DNA from: an uncultured Rhizobiaceae group bacterium
GTDB taxonomy: Bacteria > Pseudomonadota > Alphaproteobacteria > Rhizobiales > Rhizobiaceae
DNA length: 10,817 nucleotides
Direction: 5' to 3'
Assembly (NCBI GenBank): GCA_905479965.1
Contig: CAJQOR010000040.1
Location: 1-10,817 of the forward strand
Shown here: positions 7,213 through 10,817 of the stretch, piece after piece
Numbering within the stretch: position 1 is the stretch's first letter
How the letters are laid out: every line of letters begins with the position of its first letter
Position numbers and translations under genes: made by a program
The notes under the pieces: generated by a model
Seen by the model: the letters and a program-made list of their open reading frames with translations, nothing else
What the model was told of the DNA's origin: nothing
Database searches by the model: none

Positions 7213-7983
7213 ATGAGTGATACAGTTCTTTTGGAAAAACATGAACGCGTTGGTGTTTTAACGCTGAATAGACCCAAAGCGCTTAACGCACTTAACGCCG
7301 AGCTGCTATCGACTTTGGATGGACATCTTTCTCAATTAAAAGATGACCCGGATATCGGCTGTATTGTTATCACGGGGTCAGAAAAAGCGTTTGCCGCTGG
7401 CGCTGACATCAAAGAAATGGCTGATAATTCTTACATCGATATGTTGATGCGAGATCATTTTGGCGTTTTAAAATCATTGCATGAATGCCGAATTCCTATC
7501 ATAGCAGCGGTATCTGGGTATGCACTTGGTGGTGGCTGTGAAGTTGCCATGATGTGCGATATGATTTTTGCATCTGATACTGCGCAATTTGGGCAACCAG
7601 AGATTAAACTCGGCGTTATTCCAGGAATGGGTGGCTCACAACGCATGACCCGTGCCATTGGCAAGTCAAAAGCTATGGACATGGTGTTGACAGGTCGCAT
7701 GATGGGGGCCGAAGAAGCTGAGCGCTCGGGCCTTGTTGCTCGCATTATTCCTGTTGATGAATTGCTCGATGAAACGCTTAAAACGGCGAAGCAGATCTCG
7801 AATTTCTCCCGTCCATCTATTTATGCGGCAAAGGAAACGGTTAATCGAGCCTTTGAAACAACGCTTGCGGAAGGTCTTCATTATGAGCAACGCGTTTTCT
7901 ATCCGTTGTTTGCAACAGAAGATCAAAAAGAAGGTATGACAGCCTTTACCGAAAAGCGGAAAGCTGATTTCAAACACAAATAA
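7213..7983 (+). CDS. enoyl-CoA hydratase (crotonase family)
   Basis: A complete 256-residue crotonase-fold enzyme. '[15 protein letters not shown]' (55-69) and 'GYALGGGCE' (102-110) form the acyl-CoA and oxyanion-hole signature. Both catalytic glutamates of true hydratases are present, Glu110 and Glu130 ('FGQPE'), followed by '[12 protein letters not shown]' (134-145). The C-terminal '[13 protein letters not shown]' (233-245) is typical of short-chain enoyl-CoA hydratases. It adds water to 2-enoyl-CoA esters; next to mmsA and mmsB the likely physiological substrate is methacrylyl-CoA in valine breakdown, but this is context inference, and a general short-chain role is possible. It is too short, and has the wrong active site, to be obvious 3-hydroxyisobutyryl-CoA hydrolase, the enzyme that would be needed next. 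It ends 4 nt from the stop of the converging glycosyltransferase gene. Confidence 0.93.
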   Translation: MSDTVLLEKHERVGVLTLNRPKALNALNAELLSTLDGHLSQLKDDPDIGCIVITGSEKAFAAGADIKEMADNSYIDMLMRDHFGVLKSLHECRIPIIAAVSGYALGGGCEVAMMCDMIFASDTAQFGQPEIKLGVIPGMGGSQRMTRAIGKSKAMDMVLTGRMMGAEEAERSGLVARIIPVDELLDETLKTAKQISNFSRPSIYAAKETVNRAFETTLAEGLHYEQRVFYPLFATEDQKEGMTAFTEKRKADFKHK

Positions 7984-7987
7984 AAGA

Positions 7988-8755
7988 TTATTCTTGGAGG
8001 TGTTTTTCGATCTGTTTACTGATGATAACAGCTCGATAAACACCTTTATGATAAGAATATAAGAAGCCGCGATACCCGTCTAGGAAGCCTTTTTTCATTA
8101 AGTAATGAGATAGAAAGGTCCTGATTGGGACAGTAAGTAGACGAAAGACGCTGCGCGGCAGGGAATATAATTTTCGTTGCTCGACTTCCAGATCAGACTG
8201 ATTGTTGGTCTTGTTCAGCAAATAATGCATGTTTGACACATCTTTATGAATGATGTGACCGTCAACTTTTCTGATCTGCTCTTTCTGAAGATTAAGTCTC
8301 TCATGCACTTTGCTGAAATATTCCAGCGCTTCAAATCTCCCCAATAGTCTGGTTTGATAATCAGGGCCAACTGTGTAGTTCAAAGGTTGTCCTAAAAAGT
8401 GGTTTATCCGCTTCATCTCATATGCGATTTGTTCGCTTGGAACCTGAGATGTAATGTGTTTTATGTTTTGCCCGAGTTCTTCGTTGAGTTCTTCATCAGC
8501 ATCTAGAAAGAAAATCCAATCATAATTGTCTTTGAGCTTTTCTAGTGCGACATTGCGCTGGGATGCGTAATCTTCAAATTTATTTTCGAAAATTGTTGCC
8601 CCGGCTTTTTTAGCTGTCTGAACGGTGTTGTCTGTACTTAAAGAATCTAAAACATAAACGCTTTGAAAATACTGAGATGCATTTGTAACTGCGTTCGCGA
8701 CATTTTGTTCTTCGTTGAACGTTAATATGACAGCGGCTGCCTTGGAATTCTGCAT
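7988..8755 (-). CDS. family 2 glycosyltransferase, lipopolysaccharide-core (WaaE/LgtF) type
   Basis: A 255-residue GT-A fold glycosyltransferase. The N-terminal 'AVILTFNEEQNVANAV' (8-23) is the nucleotide-sugar binding strand; Asp37 in 'VLDSLSTDNT' (35-44) and the metal-binding 'FLDADEEL' (83-90) complete the GT2 pattern. 'FSKVHERL' (147-154) and the C-terminal 'MKKGFLDGYRGFLYSYHKGVYR' region (220-241) resemble the WaaE/LgtF/KdtX group, which adds a beta-1,4-glucose to the inner core of lipopolysaccharide. No membrane segment is evident; it should act on the cytoplasmic face of the inner membrane. The exact sugar and acceptor cannot be read. No strong Shine-Dalgarno site precedes ATG 8755, and no other surface-polysaccharide genes are near, so it stands alone here. 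Its last codons overlap a long hairpin (7999-8044). Confidence 0.88.
   Translation of the reverse strand: MQNSKAAAVILTFNEEQNVANAVTNASQYFQSVYVLDSLSTDNTVQTAKKAGATIFENKFEDYASQRNVALEKLKDNYDWIFFLDADEELNEELGQNIKHITSQVPSEQIAYEMKRINHFLGQPLNYTVGPDYQTRLLGRFEALEYFSKVHERLNLQKEQIRKVDGHIIHKDVSNMHYLLNKTNNQSDLEVEQRKLYSLPRSVFRLLTVPIRTFLSHYLMKKGFLDGYRGFLYSYHKGVYRAVIISKQIEKHLQE
7999..8044. terminator. long hairpin at the convergent hydratase / glycosyltransferase junction, probable terminator
   Basis: Bases 7999-8016 (GGTGTTTTTCGATCTGTT) and 8027-8044 (AACAGCTCGATAAACACC) are inverted repeats matching at 16 of 18 positions, with a 10-nt loop. The stem begins 15 nt after the hydratase stop and is inside the last 20 codons of the opposite gene. 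It is followed on the plus strand only by TTTAT, so as a terminator it lacks a full T-run. The symmetry is seen directly; bidirectional termination or antisense protection is inferred. Confidence 0.55.
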
Positions 8756-9216
8756 GTGAACGGACTTTCACTCTTCTGATACGAGATACGTGCCTTTAAA
8801 AGCATAACAAGTTTGTAAATGAAACTGCGTCGAATTCAAGAATTGAAAAACCGTGTGTGCATTGCTCATACGAAAATTTGTAAATAATGATGCGAAAATT
8901 ACATGGTCAACAGAGCTTATCCAAAGTAATTGATGGCTCCTGCCATCCTGCGAATTGACATATAAACAGCATGATTTGCCATTTCAAAAAATATCGGTTC
9001 ACCCGTCAACTTTTTACCAGTAGCGGACATGGCTGAAAGCATGCTTATAATTGCGGTAAATACTGGTTCATATCACAATTGATACCTTACAACTCGTCAT
9101 GGAATATTTAGTGTTTATTAAGACAGACAGCGAGATAATCTGGGCACACTAACGTGATTTGTTCGACAGTTAATTTTGCGCTTTGCAATCCTGTCCATCC
9201 CCCCAAAGGTAGTTAC
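8756..9216. other. 461-nt non-coding region upstream of the glycosyltransferase and chemoreceptor genes
   Basis: No credible gene was found; the longest ATG-led frames are about 20 codons without ribosome binding sites (for example 8819-8887). It must hold the promoters of the two divergent flanking genes. Visible small elements: direct repeats CGAAAATT at 8871-8878 and 8893-8900 (22 bp apart), TTTGTAAAT at 8812-8820 and 8877-8885, the palindrome AAGCATGCTT at 9037-9046, an inverted pair ACCAGTA/TACTGGT at 9016-9022 and 9061-9067, and TATCA-CAAT-TGATA at 9071-9084. A TTGACA (8955-8960) has no good -10 at the right distance, and TATAAT (9046-9051) has no good -35. No tRNA or terminator was seen. 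Confidence 0.5.
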
Positions 9217-10817
9217 ATGTTCCTCGATAAATTCCTCGCCCGATTTCAAATTAAAACGAAAGTGGGCCTTCTATCACTGCCTTTTGTTCTGGGCATAATT
9301 GGCTTAGCAACGGTTAGCCTTTTTACAGGTTCTTTGCTGGGTGAACGCATCAATGGTACCAATGCAAGTATTGAAGCGCTAAGCGGCTTTAAGAACACAT
9401 ATATTGATATGACTGAATATTTGCAGAACCAGACAGAAGAACAACGTTCAGATGTAATGCAAAGCTTAGATGATCAGCTTCTCCAAACAGAAAATGTGCT
9501 GGCATTAGCCGTTAGCCCAAACGAGATTGAATCTCTAACTGTTTCCAAGTCTCTTGTTGAGCATCTTCGTAGTGATGTTGATAGGCTGTGGACGATCCGA
9601 GAAGACAACATTTCTCTGCGCAAGGCGTTTGAAGAAACCAGTTTGGAAATTGACTATGTTCGCGAACAGTTAAACATTACGATTATAGGTGTATCCAATT
9701 TACTTGCTTCATCTGAAAAAGATGTCAGGGATATGCTGGCTTCAGCTGACATTCTTGCGAAAGGCGGCAAGTCAATTGGTGGCATATCAAGGTCGATATC
9801 TAGCGCAACGACACCGGAAGAAGCGTTTAGTGCTGCAAACAAATTGAAAGATGATATTTCAACTCTGGCTGAAGAACTGCCCAAAGCTATTCCAGATGAT
9901 AAATTGGCGTTGAAGAACCAAATCACCAATAACATTGAAAAAATGTTGAAATTGATGAACGATGGTCTGGTCAACAAACAAAGCATGGTCAAATTACAAA
10001 GATATGCAACTGGTTTGCGTTCTACGGCCATCAAACTAAACGGAATAGCCGGGCAAGTTTCACGTAGTGCAACCATAAACTTTTTGGCTCTTGATGATGA
10101 AATTCGTGCTGAGCAGAATACCATTCTACAAGCCCGCAATTTTCTTTCAAGCAGTGCAGAACTACAGCTTTTAATAGTGGAATTACTCGGAACGCCAAAC
10201 CAAAGTATTGGGGCAGAGCTGAACGGTAAATTGGGCGAAGTTCAAGAAAGTTTAAAGCTCATCGAGCAATCTGAGGCTAAAGATATTCTATCAGCGGCCA
10301 TCGGCACCAAACTTGTGACGCAACTTGCAACGATACCGGAGTTGACATCTGATTTGATTGCGAAAGAAGTGGAGGTGGCCGAACTGTTCACTGAAACATC
10401 TCAAAGCATGAACCAAGCTTGGACCAGTGTGCTTAGTTTTGCCAATAGTCAGCAACACAATACTATCGCTGTTAAAGACCGTGCAGGTATTATCACGTTA
10501 TCGGCAGGCGCGATTGTCATAATCTTAGGCTTGTTGGCTGCTGGTGTGTTGGTGCTTGCCCTTAAAAATCCTATACGGCGTTTGGTTGTTGCAATGGGTG
10601 ATGTTGCTAACGGTGAATTAAAGACGGAAATTGCGGATAAAACCCGGCCGGATGAAATCGGTGAAATGGCGCGCGCACTTGATATATTTAAGATGAGCGC
10701 CATTGAAAAGAAACGCCTAGAAGAAGAAGGTGAAGAAGCGCGCACTCAAACGGAACAAGAGCGTAAGCGCAACGAAGAAATCAAAGCAATGGAAGCGCAA
10801 AAGCTTGCCGATGCAAT
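9217..10817 (+). CDS. methyl-accepting chemotaxis protein, N-terminal part with HAMP domain, cut by window edge
   Basis: The frame is open from ATG 9217 to the window end (533 codons). AGGT at 9207-9210, 6 nt before the ATG, supports the start. Layout: short cytoplasmic N-terminus, TM1 about 16-38, a periplasmic domain of roughly 380 residues that is almost wholly helical and polar, TM2 about 423-449, and a HAMP domain about 448-495 with 'NPIRRLVVAMGDVANGEL' (451-468) and 'RPDEIGEMARALDIFK' (477-492). A charged, Glu/Lys/Arg-rich helix follows, the linker seen in many alphaproteobacterial chemoreceptors. The methylation helices and CheA/CheW hairpin tip would lie beyond the window, so a HAMP-containing sensor kinase or cyclase cannot be fully excluded. 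The periplasmic part may be of the helical bimodular (HBM) or related multi-helix kind; the ligand is unknown. The receptor would sense an extracellular compound and steer flagellar movement. Confidence 0.82.
   Translation, partial: MFLDKFLARFQIKTKVGLLSLPFVLGIIGLATVSLFTGSLLGERINGTNASIEALSGFKNTYIDMTEYLQNQTEEQRSDVMQSLDDQLLQTENVLALAVSPNEIESLTVSKSLVEHLRSDVDRLWTIREDNISLRKAFEETSLEIDYVREQLNITIIGVSNLLASSEKDVRDMLASADILAKGGKSIGGISRSISSATTPEEAFSAANKLKDDISTLAEELPKAIPDDKLALKNQITNNIEKMLKLMNDGLVNKQSMVKLQRYATGLRSTAIKLNGIAGQVSRSATINFLALDDEIRAEQNTILQARNFLSSSAELQLLIVELLGTPNQSIGAELNGKLGEVQESLKLIEQSEAKDILSAAIGTKLVTQLATIPELTSDLIAKEVEVAELFTETSQSMNQAWTSVLSFANSQQHNTIAVKDRAGIITLSAGAIVIILGLLAAGVLVLALKNPIRRLVVAMGDVANGELKTEIADKTRPDEIGEMARALDIFKMSAIEKKRLEEEGEEARTQTEQERKRNEEIKAMEAQKLADA

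Noticed and set aside
7666..8043. 125-codon open frame on the minus strand across the convergent junction
   Set aside because: It overlaps the ends of both the hydratase and glycosyltransferase genes in another frame and has no supporting features.
8819..8887. 22-codon frame in the intergenic region
   Set aside because: No ribosome binding site, no hydrophobic or other recognisable pattern, and of a length expected by chance.
8955..8983. Promoter from TTGACA at 8955-8960
   Set aside because: No -10-like sequence lies 16-18 nt downstream (GCCATT), and it is over 230 nt from the chemoreceptor start.
9654..10139. 161-codon open frame on the minus strand
   Set aside because: It lies fully antisense to the chemoreceptor gene, whose frame is open throughout with consistent helical heptads and start signals; this is a shadow frame.
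10449..10745. 98-codon Ser/Ala-rich open frame on the minus strand
   Set aside because: It is antisense to the TM2-HAMP part of the chemoreceptor and has no recognisable family pattern.

Overview
The window reads as an ordinary chromosomal stretch of an alphaproteobacterium, most likely a moderate- to low-GC marine or host-associated member of the Hyphomicrobiales/Rhodobacterales type. I infer this from the style of ArgG, the LysR 'DHATVSRR' helix, the MCP with a charged linker after HAMP, and the mmsA/mmsB/enoyl-CoA hydratase cluster. No rRNA, tRNA, CRISPR array, insertion sequence or phage gene was seen. Nine genes are supported, two of them cut by the window edges.

Left part (1-2949, all on the minus strand): argG (argininosuccinate synthase) is followed after 6 nt by a membrane-anchored TAXI-type TRAP solute receptor without a permease nearby. 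After a further 47 nt comes the N-terminal part of an M3 family peptidyl-dipeptidase that starts at TTG. The ribosome binding site of the peptidase lies in the 3' arm of an inverted repeat. The three could be one transcript.

Middle left (2950-4736): a LysE/RhtB exporter is divergent from argG, with a 17-bp palindrome in the shared upstream region. A LysR regulator converges on the exporter and is divergent from mmsA.

Middle (4737-7983, plus strand): mmsA, mmsB and an enoyl-CoA hydratase form a distal valine-catabolism cluster (3-hydroxyisobutyrate to methylmalonate semialdehyde to propionyl-CoA). The LysR gene is the obvious candidate regulator. A textbook intrinsic terminator sits between mmsA and mmsB, with no room for a full promoter behind it, so it probably acts as a partial terminator that sets expression ratios. 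The cluster ends against a converging family-2 glycosyltransferase (lipopolysaccharide-core type). A near-perfect 18-bp-arm hairpin lies just past the hydratase stop, inside the 3' coding end of the glycosyltransferase.

Right part (8756-10817): a 461-nt non-coding stretch with a few short repeats, then the 5' part of a methyl-accepting chemotaxis receptor (TM, about 380-residue helical periplasmic domain, TM, HAMP) that runs off the window.

I found no clearly novel system. The items most worth checking are RNA-level structures (hairpins at 319-354, 6246-6275 and 7999-8044) and the orphan TAXI receptor next to argG.
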